DNA of 64,000 nt. It comes from Struthio camelus. Its lineage: Eukaryota > Chordata > Aves > Struthioniformes > Struthionidae. The DNA is taken from positions 122,875,738 through 122,939,737 of the forward strand of contig NC_090944.1 in the NCBI RefSeq assembly GCF_040807025.1, written 5' to 3'. Below the pieces are notes generated by a model that made no database searches, was not told the DNA's origin, and saw nothing but the letters and a program-made list of their open reading frames with translations. This document shows positions 28,601 through 36,700 of the stretch, piece by piece; position 1 is the stretch's first letter, and each line of letters starts with the position of its first letter. Made by a program: the position numbers and the translations under genes.

Positions 28601-31600
28601 CAAAATTAGGCTTTCTGACAGTTGAACAAAGAGAAGAGTCAGTGGCAAGAGTCTGCAAAACTACTCAGGACAAACTAAGGTCCTTCAAAATTTGGAATTA
28701 TGCCTAGCAAAGCTGTAAGTTATGTAACATGAAATAAAAAAAAAAATGAGAAAGACCAAAATACACTTAGAAAATGAATCTGCTAAGATGCTTGAGTAAC
28801 ATGAGTCAGAGGCATTATGCTTGTCAAGGAACTGGACAATCTGAGAAAGAAAAAAAAGTACAGAAGTTCTGGGAACAAGTAAGAAAGATGAGGATATTTC
28901 TAATTAATTGAATGATATCTTCACATTAGTCTTTATGGAGTTTTGAGAGATGTCAAAAAAGAACGGATCACAGTAATTGAGAGGGAGGTTCCTCCTAAGA
29001 GGGAGGTATCAAAGGATGCTTGAGAAAGTTATTCAAGTCCAGATAGAACATCCTTGGGAATTTCAATGTTTCCTAAAGAGAAAGTGGCTGAGTTGAGACA
29101 TCTGAAGAACATGACAAACTAAGTTTAATTAGCAGGCGTTTTGGCAAAGATACATTTCTCAGAACTCTAATTATTCTGCCATTTTGAAACAACATAAGGA
29201 GTACTAGCTGAAAAATCTCGATTTCAAAGCGTTCGACATGATTCGAATAAGAGCCTCTTGGAAAAACCACAGTCAGACTGGAGAGCTGCATATTGACATC
29301 AAAATTACAAAGCAACAAAGGGAGAGGTGGATAAGAAAGATCAATTTTCTTCACAGCAGCAGATTAATCAGAAATCTCCAAGATCTTCCCTAGCTGTTTA
29401 CAAGTTTAATAAGAGATCCCCTAGGAGGGGATATACCAACTCAGCATCAATTAGCAGTCTGACTAGAAAAAAAATACAGTAGCATATAGTTTAGGTATAA
29501 ACATCCATTTCGTGGGTATTTTCAGTAACATTCCATCAGTTAAGAATACAAGTTCTGGTAAGAACATTTAGCTTGAGCCTTGGCACAAAGCAGCTGCAAC
29601 AAATCAGGATAAAGCAGTGACAGGTGAGGAAGAGACATTTGCTAAAAAACATTGTTTGCCTGTAGCATATACCTTATTCTTCTTGCCCTTAGCTTCACTT
29701 AAAGCAAGTTCATCTTGAAGCAACTCCACTCGCTTGGCAAGCTGCTGATTTCGAAAGGTCAAACTGTCCATTTCCTGTTGCAGTTTTCTCAGTGATTGAT
29801 CCTTCATCTTCAGTTGCTCCTGAGGGACCAAGGAGTTTTAAAATTAAACTTGCACACATAAAGAAACCCTTTGTTCATTATTTTAACATTGAAGAGGCAA
29901 AAACATTGCTTTTCAACTGAAAACAGATTTCACTTTGACTTGCCCATAGACCATGCTTGATTAGGTACTTCATCCTGTAAATTAATCATTAAGAAGCAAC
30001 CTTCCACTTTTACAAAGTCATCACCTACAAAGAACAATGAACATAGCAGTTGCAGAGCAAGAATTCTTACTAAATTTATTTTTTTACTGTTCTTCTAACC
30101 ACCATTCTATGAAGGAAAAAAACCCTTTCATTTAACTTCAATTGCATTAAGTCTTGACAAAACAGGTAAGAGTCTCTAAACACTACCTTCAGAGAAGCAG
30201 AGTTTGCTTGCTCATCTACGACCCCTTTTTTCAGCACCTGATTCTGAGCTCGAAGCTGAAAAATAAGAGATGCGGATAACTATGTAAATAAACAAATAAA
30301 AAAACCCCAAAAGTTCACTAAAAAAGACAATTGCATGCATAAAACATTATATCTTTTCACGAAAGCATTAGATGTGTGTGCTTTTTAAAGTATTCTATTC
30401 AGGTAAGTAGTAGTGTTATTAAGTTGGGGAAGAAAAAAAAAAAAAAAAAAGCAGCATCAAATTTGTATCCTGAATTGTCAGGAAATAAGAGTTATTTTAC
30501 CAGTTGAACTTTCTTCTCAAACAGAACATACTTCTTACTGGAGAAAAAAGTCTTTAAGATTAATAACTTAAATACACTTAAATACAGTTATTGTTTGAAG
30601 AACAGTGAACAGACAGAGTAAAGTTAAAACTATTCTTAACTAAGCAAGTTCTTCCATATGTTCAGTGTTATTTCTGCCTTTCCTTTCTTATCCCCAAAAG
30701 TGTTCATGACTGGTTCTGGGACATGAACATAACTCACAATAAAAAGTCAATCTGTACCAATTCAAGAAGTTAACCATATTCAAACAGAGAAACTACTTAT
30801 TGCCAGTAACAGTAGAGGATCCAGAAAAAAATAGCTTGACAAACATTTCAGGAGAAAGCATAAAAAGCATACAGGAAAAAGCCCTTTTGTCTTACTTACA
30901 AAGTTGAGAAATCTGGGATAAAATCACCAAGGTGAAATGTGTCACTAAATAAACCTATTTTCCATTTACTTCACAGAGTACCTCTAACTCTACAGCAGTA
31001 GTGATAAGGATACTGACATTTCCATCTTCCCATTCCTTGATAACAGCTTGAATCCTGGTTTCTTCAGTGGTAGTTTGTATTCATTTGACATGCTTGAATC
31101 CAGCTGTTGCAGATATAAATTAAAAGGGTTTGTATTGGGCTTGGGAATACTTCTGGTAGAAGTATAAAAGGCAAGATTTAAATGTAAAGCAGCAGTGGCT
31201 AATCTTCTCAGTGTGACAACTGAATATATTTCAAAAAGGTCAAAAGACAATTGACATTGCTAAGCACAGTTTTTAGCATTCCCACTGTGTTGCCCAGACA
31301 TTACACAGGCAAGAGAAGAAACTTGCAAGAGCACCATGGAAAGACTTCCAAGCAGAAGGTGTCCCGAGCAGGAAAAAGCAGTGCAGCAGTTTTCTATGCC
31401 TTTTTCCACCACAGCTACTGGTGCAGCAACATGTCAGGCACAAGGATGAAACAGAATGAACTAGCTCAACCATGACGCATCAAGATATCCAAGTTAAGCG
31501 TGATCCATCAAAAGCCATCACAAGCTCAGGAAGCATTTTGACTACTGCTTCCATTTAGCCTGAGTGAAAGAGTCAGAAGTTGTAACTTGAGAGGAAAAAG

Positions 31601-33466
31601 AGTATTTTGAAAATGAATACCCTTCTCCTAGATTACTCTGTGGAGTGAGAAGAGTGATCCTTTGAGAGGCACTTCCATGACGCTTCTTGAATCTGCCAAG
31701 CTCTTATCCACCCCTCTCCTTAGCTCCACAACACGACTAGCAAGCAGGCAAAGAGCTTCCCAGAGCTGCTCTCCTTTCTTGTCTGCATACACTAAGTAGC
31801 CAGTTGAACAGCCAGCCCATCATTTGTAAGAAAAGGAGCGTTATCTCCAAAGGTAATCTCACAACGTACTAAAGCTGTTCCACAAGAAATGGGATGAGAC
31901 AAAAAAAAGTAGTTCCTACAAAGAACCAATGAAACACTGCAGGCGAAAAGTCGCAAGAAGTTCAAAGAAAACTTTTGGACACCATGATACCAAAGGAAAA
32001 AGAATCCAGTAGCTAGAACATTCAGAAGCTATAGTCGAGTGGTCTGCATTTCAAAGATTCATTCAGGAATCAAGTCCCTCAATTACCTTATCCCATGTGA
32101 TCCTTAATCCTCAAGGTACAGCAGCTCCACCGTAGAAAGTGACAACAAATATAAACGTTTTGTGACTGGTAAGATCCTGAAGTCAATTCAGCTGGTTTTA
32201 CTTTAAGTCAACTTGCAGAAGCATTAAAAAAAAGTCTGAACAGTTTAGATTCTCTATAATCCTTTCGAGCAGTCACAAGGAGAACAGAATTTAAAGATGC
32301 ATTGTTCTGTAATCTAGGGAAAGGTGTCAAGTACAGTCAATGCTTTGTGCCAAACACTTTGTTGCTGGGATACACAAAAATCAAGCGCTGGCTTTCTTTC
32401 TCACAGCTGTAGAAGAACTATAGCACTCAAAACTAGTGACCTTCTTTTCCTTTAAGTGAACAACAGAGAAAGAGGAGAGGAAGCCTTCTAAATGAAGCAT
32501 TGCTCCGGCATTTAGGAAATCACCTCAGATTTAGGAAATCACCTAGAAAGAAACAGCATTCCCTGTTATGGCACAAAAGGGTCTGCAAACGCTCCCTGAA
32601 GCGGCTTCAGAAACAGGAAGCAAACAGTCACCCCGAGCAGCTGTGGAAGAATCGGAATGACAGGTGTACTCAACTGCTCTCGCTTCCAAGACGCTGCAGT
32701 ACCACCACAAACACTACTAACACCACCGAATTCCCGTTTTCATCCATTGGGGCAAACTTCTGTCCGTTGATAAGAAGAAGCGCAACAGCTCAACCAACGA
32801 ACGTTCGCATCGAAGAAGGTAACTAAGCCTTGCGCCTCGCCGAGGAGGGGAGAGCCAAGGAGAGCTGCAGCGAGTGTCACTGCCCTCGCGCAGCACAGCT
32901 GGCTATCTGTCCTCCCGGGTGCTTGGCGCTGCAGACCAGGCCGCTTCGCTCTCCAGGGCTCGGCCACACGGCAGTCCCTCAGCGCCCGCACACTGCCACC
33001 TGCCCGGGCGGCCCAAGCCTGCCTTCCCTCTCAAGGAGGCACCTTTTGGGCTCCAGCATCGCAAACGACCGCCGAGACCAGCCCGTCCTGGCTCCGGCCG
33101 CAGCACGAACTCAGGGGCCCGCCGCCCTCCGGCAGCAACGGGGCAGAGCGGCCACGGGGGGGGGGAGGCGACAAGGGGAGATGAGGGCGCGGCCGCCGAG
33201 GCGGGACGGCGCGGAGGGCACAGGCAGCGCCCGAGGGGCGGCGGCGAAGGGGCCCCGCAGCACCGCGGGGCCGTTAGCGGGGACAGCCCCTCCCGCTCCC
33301 CAACGGAGCCGTTAGAAGGGGGTCGCGTAACGGCTGCAGGGGGACGGTAGGCGCGCGGCACCGGGGCAGCCACCGCTGCTCGGGGACGGGCTAAGGCGCC
33401 TGATACCTTGGAGTACTCCTGTGCCAGCTTCTGGTACTTCCCCTGCAGCTCCGCGGCGGCCGCCAT
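1603..33466 (-). CDS. PPP1R21: PPP1R21, protein phosphatase 1 regulatory subunit 21 (complete, 22 coding exons)
   Basis: Coding exons, 5' to 3': 33466-33407, 30255-30187, 29819-29673, 27613-27512, 26815-26651, 26550-26492, 24087-23993, 21441-21389, 20418-20269, 17183-17082, 17007-16919, 15986-15850, 14852-14760, 12916-12789, 12420-12268, 11487-11395, 10179-9946, 8316-8281, 7055-6939, 6032-5934, 3643-3515, 1632-1603. They sum to 2,340 nt and 779 residues with every phase consistent; the human protein is about 780. All introns are GT-AG except intron 20, which is GC-AG. The N-terminal coiled coil (residues 1 to about 215) carries the KLRAQ-family segment, and the C-terminal coiled coil ends in the TTKRSYEDQ segment (about 731-760) that names the second Pfam family. 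The start has a strong context, A at -3 and G at +4. From family knowledge, the protein is FERRY subunit 2, linking mRNAs and translation factors to Rab5-positive early endosomes, and it carries PP1-binding annotation. Identity rests on long exact matches to the remembered human sequence in nearly every exon. Confidence 0.97.
1633..3514 (-). other. PPP1R21 intron 21
   Basis: Nothing recognised apart from the low-complexity cluster at 2475-2588. Confidence 0.85.
2475..2588. repeat. A13 / CA / C13 / A15 low-complexity cluster
   Basis: An A run (2475-2487), a CA-rich stretch, a C run (2501-2513), an A run near 2567-2580 and a short CA repeat, within PPP1R21 intron 21. An apparent 90-codon open frame through it is an artefact of the repeats. 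Confidence 0.9.
3515..3643 (-). CDS. PPP1R21: PPP1R21 coding exon 21 (TTKRSYEDQ segment)
   Basis: Residues 728-770. It contains TTKRSYEDQLSMMSDHLCSM, the signature of the C-terminal Pfam family named after it. The exon is 129 nt, phase 0-0, with acceptor TCCTTAG and donor GTAAGC. Confidence 0.97.
4030..4900 (+). mobile_element. CR1 LINE fragment (ORF2 endonuclease part plus 3' tail, internally deleted)
   Basis: The plus strand follows avian CR1 ORF2. Around 4080-4180 it reads like GWN-VMDEYRLFRKD, the endonuclease segment. Around 4330-4410 it reads DFSHLDICWKDN. The stretch through 4820 continues the post-endonuclease region. The sequence then jumps to the CR1 3' tail (about 4830-4900, with CTTCCAACCTAAACAATT), so the reverse transcriptase part is missing. 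Stop codons and frameshifts show it is dead. It lies in PPP1R21 intron 20, opposite to the gene. Confidence 0.85.
5934..6032 (-). CDS. PPP1R21: PPP1R21 coding exon 20 (GC donor)
   Basis: Residues 695-727, CRALAKRLTLAEKSKES then KLASQNISRLQ. The exon is 99 nt, phase 0-0. The donor is CAG|GCAAGT, a GC donor; no GT at this junction gives the phase needed to join exon 21. Confidence 0.95.
6939..7055 (-). CDS. PPP1R21: PPP1R21 coding exon 19
   Basis: Residues 656-694, VPDTESREDLIKNHYMARIA then ELTSHLQLADSKSVHFHAE, start of the C-terminal coiled coil. The exon is 117 nt, phase 0-0, donor GTGAGC. Confidence 0.96.
8281..8316 (-). CDS. PPP1R21: PPP1R21 coding exon 18 (36-nt small exon)
   Basis: Residues 644-655 (IGMLTVTTDNEK). 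Acceptor TTGCAG and donor GTAATC frame 12 codons in phase 0-0, so skipping it would keep the frame. It matches the human IGTLTRTSDSE segment in position and pattern, though not closely. Confidence 0.87.
8468..8652. repeat. G10 tract and T10G19 purine-rich tract
   Basis: G10 at 8468-8477, then T10 at 8611-8620 followed directly by G19 (8621-8639), an A, G5, an A and further Gs to 8651. This is the longest G tract in the window and a strong G-quadruplex candidate on the plus strand. It is in PPP1R21 intron 17. Confidence 0.9.
9299..9310. repeat. C12 homopolymer
   Basis: A C run following a CA/AAC-rich stretch, in PPP1R21 intron 17. Confidence 0.9.
9946..10179 (-). CDS. PPP1R21: PPP1R21 coding exon 17
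   Basis: Residues 566-643. It opens with a conserved coiled coil (VQQSLEKIAKLEQEKEHWML then EAQLAKIKLEKENQ). A Ser/Glu/Thr-rich stretch at about 604-640 follows and resembles human only loosely. The exon is 234 nt, the longest in the gene, phase 0-0, donor GTAAGG. Confidence 0.96.
10870..10952. repeat. A-rich stretch followed by C14
   Basis: AAAACA-type low-complexity sequence ending in C14 (10939-10952), in PPP1R21 intron 16. Confidence 0.9.
11395..11487 (-). CDS. PPP1R21: PPP1R21 coding exon 16
   Basis: Residues 535-565, ESVPYEEALANRR then VLLSSTESREGLAQQ. The exon is 93 nt, phase 0-0, with acceptor CTGCAG and donor GTATTC. Confidence 0.96.
12268..12420 (-). CDS. PPP1R21: PPP1R21 coding exon 15
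   Basis: Residues 484-534, IASFFSNNLDHFTTSLSYGP then FISPLSAECMLQYKKKAAAY. The exon is 153 nt, phase 0-0. Its donor, GTTTGTT, departs from consensus at +3 and +4. Confidence 0.96.
12789..12916 (-). CDS. PPP1R21: PPP1R21 coding exon 14
   Basis: Residues 441-483, DISKHYSQKATLEQELP then QKLITTNDCILSSVVALTNG. The exon is 128 nt, phase 1 to 0, with donor GTAATG. Confidence 0.97.
14760..14852 (-). CDS. PPP1R21: PPP1R21 coding exon 13
   Basis: Residues 410-440, STKPEGLLRTNYSFVFTNIA then ASLHGFHDILK. The exon is 93 nt, phase 1-1, with acceptor CTCCTAAG and donor GTGAGA. Confidence 0.95.
15541..15620. repeat. Polypurine low-complexity stretch
   Basis: GGAAGGGGAGGCGAGGGG followed by A-rich runs of 12 and 18 residues, in PPP1R21 intron 12. 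Confidence 0.85.
15850..15986 (-). CDS. PPP1R21: PPP1R21 coding exon 12
   Basis: Residues 364-409, SLEEECESSLCTAALQARNM onward to TYISLLALP. The exon is 137 nt, enters in phase 2, leaves in phase 1, donor GTAAGT. Only about four residues differ conservatively from human. Confidence 0.97.
16919..17007 (-). CDS. PPP1R21: PPP1R21 coding exon 11
   Basis: Residues 335-363 (ETAVKLKAFSEHL, then ASYLCFLRKILPYQLK) plus two bases of Ser 364. The exon is 89 nt with acceptor TTTCCAG and donor GTACTT. It was found by carrying the reading phase on from exon 10. Confidence 0.95.
17008..17081 (-). other. PPP1R21 intron 10, only 74 bp
   Basis: A very short GT-AG intron between exons 10 and 11, near the minimum size spliced in vertebrates. 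The neighbouring intron 9 is about 3.1 kb. Confidence 0.9.
17082..17183 (-). CDS. PPP1R21: PPP1R21 coding exon 10
   Basis: Residues 301-334, FSQYLHENAAYVRPLEEGML then HLFESITEDTVTVL, nearly invariant relative to human. The exon is 102 nt, phase 0-0, donor GTAAGA. The following intron is only 74 bp. Confidence 0.97.
18985..19480 (+). repeat. Possible ancient LINE (L3/CR1-like) remnants
   Basis: GACACAGCTCCTGCCCCAAA near 19020 and GAAATCAAACCAGGTTGCCTG near 19415 resemble, in the correct order, two landmarks of an old amniote interspersed repeat. The landmarks are a 'cagtccctgccccaaagag' segment and a 'gaattgaacccaggtctcc' segment. The sequence between them is not recognisable. It lies in PPP1R21 intron 9. 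Confidence 0.3.
19992..20014. repeat. G17 tract
   Basis: Uninterrupted G17 (19992-20008) followed by AGGAGGGG, in PPP1R21 intron 9. It is a G-quadruplex candidate on the plus strand. Confidence 0.9.
20269..20418 (-). CDS. PPP1R21: PPP1R21 coding exon 9
   Basis: Residues 251-300, starting LKLRDLAGQALAFVQDLVTA and ending ISPLNRK, the first strongly conserved part of the central helical region. The exon is 150 nt, phase 0-0, donor GTAAAG. Confidence 0.97.
21389..21441 (-). CDS. PPP1R21: PPP1R21 coding exon 8
   Basis: Residues 233-250 (RSNRYNALNVPLHNRRYQ). A small 53-nt exon starting in phase 1 and ending in phase 0, with donor GTAAGC. NALNVPLHNRR is identical to human as I recall it. Confidence 0.95.
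23993..24087 (-). CDS. PPP1R21: PPP1R21 coding exon 7
   Basis: Residues 201-232: end of the N-terminal coiled coil, then RLEESLCIINEKVPFNDT, which matches the conserved family segment. The exon is 95 nt and ends in phase 1 with donor GTAGGT. Confidence 0.95.
26492..26550 (-). CDS. PPP1R21: PPP1R21 coding exon 6
   Basis: Residues 182-200 (IKSQTLEREAKDCRLRTAE) plus two bases of a Cys codon. It is separated from exon 5 by a 100-bp intron. The exon is 59 nt and ends in phase 2 with donor GTAAGT. Confidence 0.95.
26651..26815 (-). CDS. PPP1R21: PPP1R21 coding exon 5
   Basis: Residues 127-181, FFEADEQHKRLEAELRSRLE onward through DNDKAKLE-like coiled coil ending QNDKAKLE. The exon is 165 nt, phase 0-0, with acceptor ATTGTAG and donor GTAAGG. 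Confidence 0.96.
27512..27613 (-). CDS. PPP1R21: PPP1R21 coding exon 4
   Basis: Residues 93-126, a polar and serine-rich linker (KSGEFSSQLSQEQKS) followed by coiled coil (EDLQKKIEENERLHI). The exon is 102 nt, phase 0-0, donor GTGAGT. Confidence 0.95.
29673..29819 (-). CDS. PPP1R21: PPP1R21 coding exon 3
   Basis: Residues 44-92, EQLKMKDQSLRKLQQEMDSL onward: heptad-rich coiled coil, almost identical to human. It ends in a basic GKKNK stretch. The exon is 147 nt, phase 0-0, donor GTATAT. Confidence 0.97.
30187..30255 (-). CDS. PPP1R21: PPP1R21 coding exon 2
   Basis: Residues 21-43, beginning LRAQNQVLKKG. This completes the motif that names the KLRAQ domain across the exon 1/2 junction. The exon is 69 nt, phase 0-0, with acceptor TTTTTCAG and donor GTAGTG. 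Confidence 0.96.
33407..33466 (-). CDS. PPP1R21: PPP1R21 coding exon 1
   Basis: Encodes residues 1-20 (MAAAAELQGKYQKLAQEYSK). The donor after AAG is GTATCA, phase 0. The ATG lies in ACCATGG, a strong initiation context inside the CpG island. As I recall the human start it is one alanine shorter. Confidence 0.96.
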
Positions 33467-33541
33467 GGTCACCGTCCGTCCCGCCGGCTCGGCGCCGCAC
33501 GCCCGCAGACGCACTTCCGGGTTCAGGCGGCGGGAGCGCGC

Positions 33542-33549
33542 TGACGTCA
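33542..33549. promoter_or_regulatory. CRE palindrome (proximal)
   Basis: Perfect TGACGTCA about 76 bp upstream of the PPP1R21 ATG, the CREB/ATF consensus. Binding is inferred from the motif only. Confidence 0.6.
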
Positions 33550-33611
33550 CCGCGCTGCCCCGCCCCGCGGGAAAAGGGAGGGGCCTGAGAGGCGGGGCTT
33601 AAGCCCTCGGC

Positions 33612-33645
33612 GCCACCATCTTGACGCAACTTCCAAGATGGCGGC
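33612..33645. promoter_or_regulatory. Inverted pair of YY1-like sites
   Basis: GCCACCATCTTG at 33612-33623 is the reverse complement of a YY1 site, and CAAGATGGCGGC at 33634-33645 is a forward site, separated by 10 bp. Both match the AAnATGGCGGC-type initiator and promoter motif of YY1, which often marks transcription starts. Confidence 0.55.
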
Positions 33646-33663
33646 ACGGGAGGGAGGGAGAGA

Positions 33664-33688
33664 GGGCCGGGCCGGGCCGGGCCGGGCC
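33664..33688. repeat. (GGGCC)5 pentanucleotide repeat
   Basis: Five uninterrupted GGGCC units in the PPP1R21 promoter region. The plus strand could form a G-quadruplex or hairpin, and the tract could vary in length. Confidence 0.85.
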
Positions 33689-33740
33689 GCGGTGCCCTCG
33701 CTGAGACCCCGCCCACAAGCGCGGGCAGGAAGGGGCCGCG

Positions 33741-33748
33741 TGACGTCA
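33741..33748. promoter_or_regulatory. CRE palindrome (distal)
   Basis: A second perfect TGACGTCA, 199 bp from the first, in the same CpG island. Confidence 0.6.
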
Positions 33749-33774
33749 AAGCGGCCGTTCGCGCGGCAGCCGCG

Positions 33775-33788
33775 GTCACCGTAGCAAC
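33775..33788. promoter_or_regulatory. RFX X-box motif
   Basis: GTCACC-GT-AGCAAC fits the X-box consensus GTNRCC-N(0-3)-RGYAAC with a 2-bp spacer. It lies about 310 bp upstream of the PPP1R21 ATG. RFX factors use such sites in ciliary and other promoters; occupancy here is not known. Confidence 0.5.
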
Positions 33789-36700
33789 GGTCACCCGCCC
33801 GGCCCTGGAGGCTACGGGGCGCCGCCCCGTCCAAAAAGCATCGGCTGCGCGTAGGCGCGCAGGCCTGCGCCGCGGGCAACGGGGAGAGGAGGGTGGGCTG
33901 GCTCGGCCGTTGGCGGGCGGCGGGGGCGGGGGGAGCGGGGGAATCGTTCCGGCGGGTGAAGCGGCGGGACGCTGCCGGCCAGCGGGACGAGGCGGCCCGG
34001 CGCCCCGCGGCCGCCTCCCGCGGCGGTGGCGCGGCGCTGTCGCTAGGGGGCGCCCCGGCGCCGCGGCCGTTGGCGGGGCGGCGGCGGGCGGTGGTCACGC
34101 CTGCGTGGGGAAGTCATCGCCCGTGACGGACGAGACGGGGCCTGCGTTCACGCTGCGCTGCGGCCCTGGCCTGAAATGACAGTTGTAACGCGCACAGCGG
34201 GGTTGGGGTGAACGCATGATCCGCGGCTGTATGGAGGGAGAAAGGAAACAAAAAGCGGTTTGGGTTCACAAGAAGTGGGTGTCAGTCGTCGCCAGCACTT
34301 GGTGCTGCTTCCCACCACGTTCAGCCAACGCCGTTATCCGGTAACGAAGAGGCACTCTGGAAAAGCAGGGGTTGCGGCGCCGTTTGCTTGCTCCCAGGCC
34401 GCGGAGGCGCCCTGGCCTGGTCCCCTGGGTCGTTCCCAGGACCGGGGCAGCCAGCCTGGCCTTCTGCCTGCTGCCCCTGCTGCCTGTGGGTCCCTTTGTT
34501 TCAGAGCCTCCCTTTGGCTTCCCAACCGTTCAGCCTTGCTCTTTGGACACCACCGGGAGTTTGCTTATTATCTCCTGTTCTGCTTTATCCTCACATTTGC
34601 CAAACATTTAAATACATACACCATCAGCACTCTTGAATCTGAAGGGACTGATGTGTTTGGTCCTGCCAGATACCCATCCAGTGCAGGATTTTCGAACATA
34701 AGAACAGTTGTGTAAGAAAAAGTATAATAAGGCAAGCAAGTAATGATACTTCTCCAGTATATGCTGAGCATCTGGTGATTTTCTGCTGGTGCAGTGTAGA
34801 GATAGAATAAGTTATTTTTGTTAAGTTTCCATAGTATCATTTTTTTCCACTTGATTTCAGCGTGATACGTTTGTAGCTTTTTCTCGGTAGTAGGTAGTGC
34901 TAGAGATAAGCAATCATCTTTTTCTTACCTACTTTTCTCTTGGTTCCCCGTAAGAGTAAGTAAGAGTAGGTAGTAGCTGCCTATAATGGAAGCTAGTCCT
35001 CGTCGACAGTCTTGAAGCTTTGATGATGTTTGCTATTGTTTTGCTAGTCACAGCAGTGGAGTTGGCAAGCACTAAATAAGACATGGGGGCCAGATTAGTA
35101 GATATGTTTGTATCTCCACAGCAAGTCTTAATGTTAGAGGACGTGTTGCTGATCCGTGTTGCCAAGAACAGAGACCGCACGTTTTTAGGAAGTCCAAGGG
35201 GGAAAAAAGCAAAATACCATTCGCTATGTCACTGTGCATTCAAATGATCTTGCTGCTGTTCAGCATGACCAGAAGGACTTAAATAGTTGCATTGGAATGA
35301 GCAATAAAGAAGCTCTGCTTTTTAACATCAGAGCCGTGATAGACTATTTCCTGCTCCTTCTGCTCAGTTTTGTATTCCCTTGGAAGTTCCTAACAAAGTA
35401 GATGGAGTTTTGTGATTACTGTTGAGCACATGAGGATTAACAGCAGAATACCTCTCATGGTATGTCTTCGTATGTCGATGTGGTAAATTTTATACTGAAA
35501 ATGATTTAAAACTTTTAGCGCTGACTATAAGCCTGTATTTTATGTTTGAATTATCTAGAATATGCCTTTCATGAAATATGCTGAAATGCTTTGAACAGAC
35601 TTTGCAAGATACAGTACTGCCAGTTTGTGCTGTTTTCAAAGATGCTTTTGTGGTAAAATTTCCTCCTTGCATCTGGTGCAGTGAATGCTGGCAGAGATGT
35701 TTCACAGCCGAGAGCTGGGAAAGGGAGCCGAGGGAATCACAGTGCCTAGTTGTAGCAGAATGAATTGCTTTCCCGTTGACGAAAACTGTGTTTCTGACCG
35801 GGCAGCTAGCATTCAGGGTGGAGGAACATAGAATTTATTTGCCTGCATCCTTCCAGCATGGCAAGACCCAAACATTTGTTATATCAGCTATATATCAGAG
35901 GAGGTAGTGCCGGTTCCTTAAAACAAAGGCAGACTGGATCAAAAGACGGATGCTTTTGCTGCTTGCCATAGGCTGAAGGCTGATTGCAGGATTTTTAGGC
36001 TTATCCAAACAGGTCTGGAGCTCAGGGTCCTGGAGTCACCGCTATCCCATATAAGGTAGTTTATCACCATCCTGTGATGGTATTTGGTGGCTGAGCTGAA
36101 GTTCCCCAGACAGACAGGTAACAAAACTATTATCAGTCTCTTTACTTTCTCATAGCACATTCTGAGATTCATCCTTTTGACATTGCATGTCATTGCAGTT
36201 GCAATGCTATTTCCCTGTCTTACAGCTATGAAAAATGTCTTTTATTGTGCTATTTCCTCTCAAGCACTTTCTTAATACTTATCTCTCCCTAGAGAGCAAG
36301 GTTGTCTAACTACTGCACCAGAAAGGTGCACAAATGTGTGCTGCTGCAGTGTGGTGTAGTAATGTTTGCTCACTGGTGACTCAGTATGTAATTGCGAAAG
36401 GACTGATCCTGTCATCAAAAGTTCAGAGCAACAGAGGTCAGACAGTTAAACAGATCTGTCAGCCCTGTGGAACGCCAAGCGGTGTGGGGTGGTTGCCAGA
36501 GGACCCCCAAATACCGCACGGTGCCAATGCGCCCACGTGGATACAAGTACGCATTACCACCCTGCCAGCTAAGAGTATAGGGCATTCACTACGCTCTGCT
36601 AAGAACGGGCTCCTATGAGCACGAGTCGTCTCGGTCAGCAGCAGCAGAGCTTAACGCAGGCTAGTGCATCGCATGTTGAGCGCACAAACTCTTACAAGGG

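Larger units (their letters stand above)
26816..33406 (-). other. PPP1R21 introns 1-4 (with exons 2-4 inside)
   Basis: Introns at 26816-27511, 27614-29672, 29820-30186 and 30256-33406. The 5' part of intron 1 (right of about 32,830) belongs to the CpG island. No other gene or clear mobile element recognised. Confidence 0.8.
32830..34260. promoter_or_regulatory. PPP1R21: CpG island and promoter of PPP1R21
   Basis: A sharp change to very GC-rich DNA with frequent CpG, against AT-rich flanks, centred on coding exon 1. It holds GC boxes, two perfect CRE palindromes, an X-box, an inverted YY1 pair and a (GGGCC)5 repeat, all upstream of the ATG. No TATA box is evident. The transcription start is not directly visible; I expect it between about 33,470 and 33,650. 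Several long open frames here on both strands reflect the lack of AT-rich stop codons and are not called as genes. Confidence 0.88.

Noticed and set aside
32830-34179. Several open frames of 80-215 codons on both strands in the GC-rich promoter, including a 215-codon frame at 32903-33550 that contains the true PPP1R21 start.
   Set aside because: GC-rich DNA lacks AT-rich stop codons. Only the 20 codons of exon 1 match PPP1R21; the frame then runs into intron 1 past a good donor at 33406.
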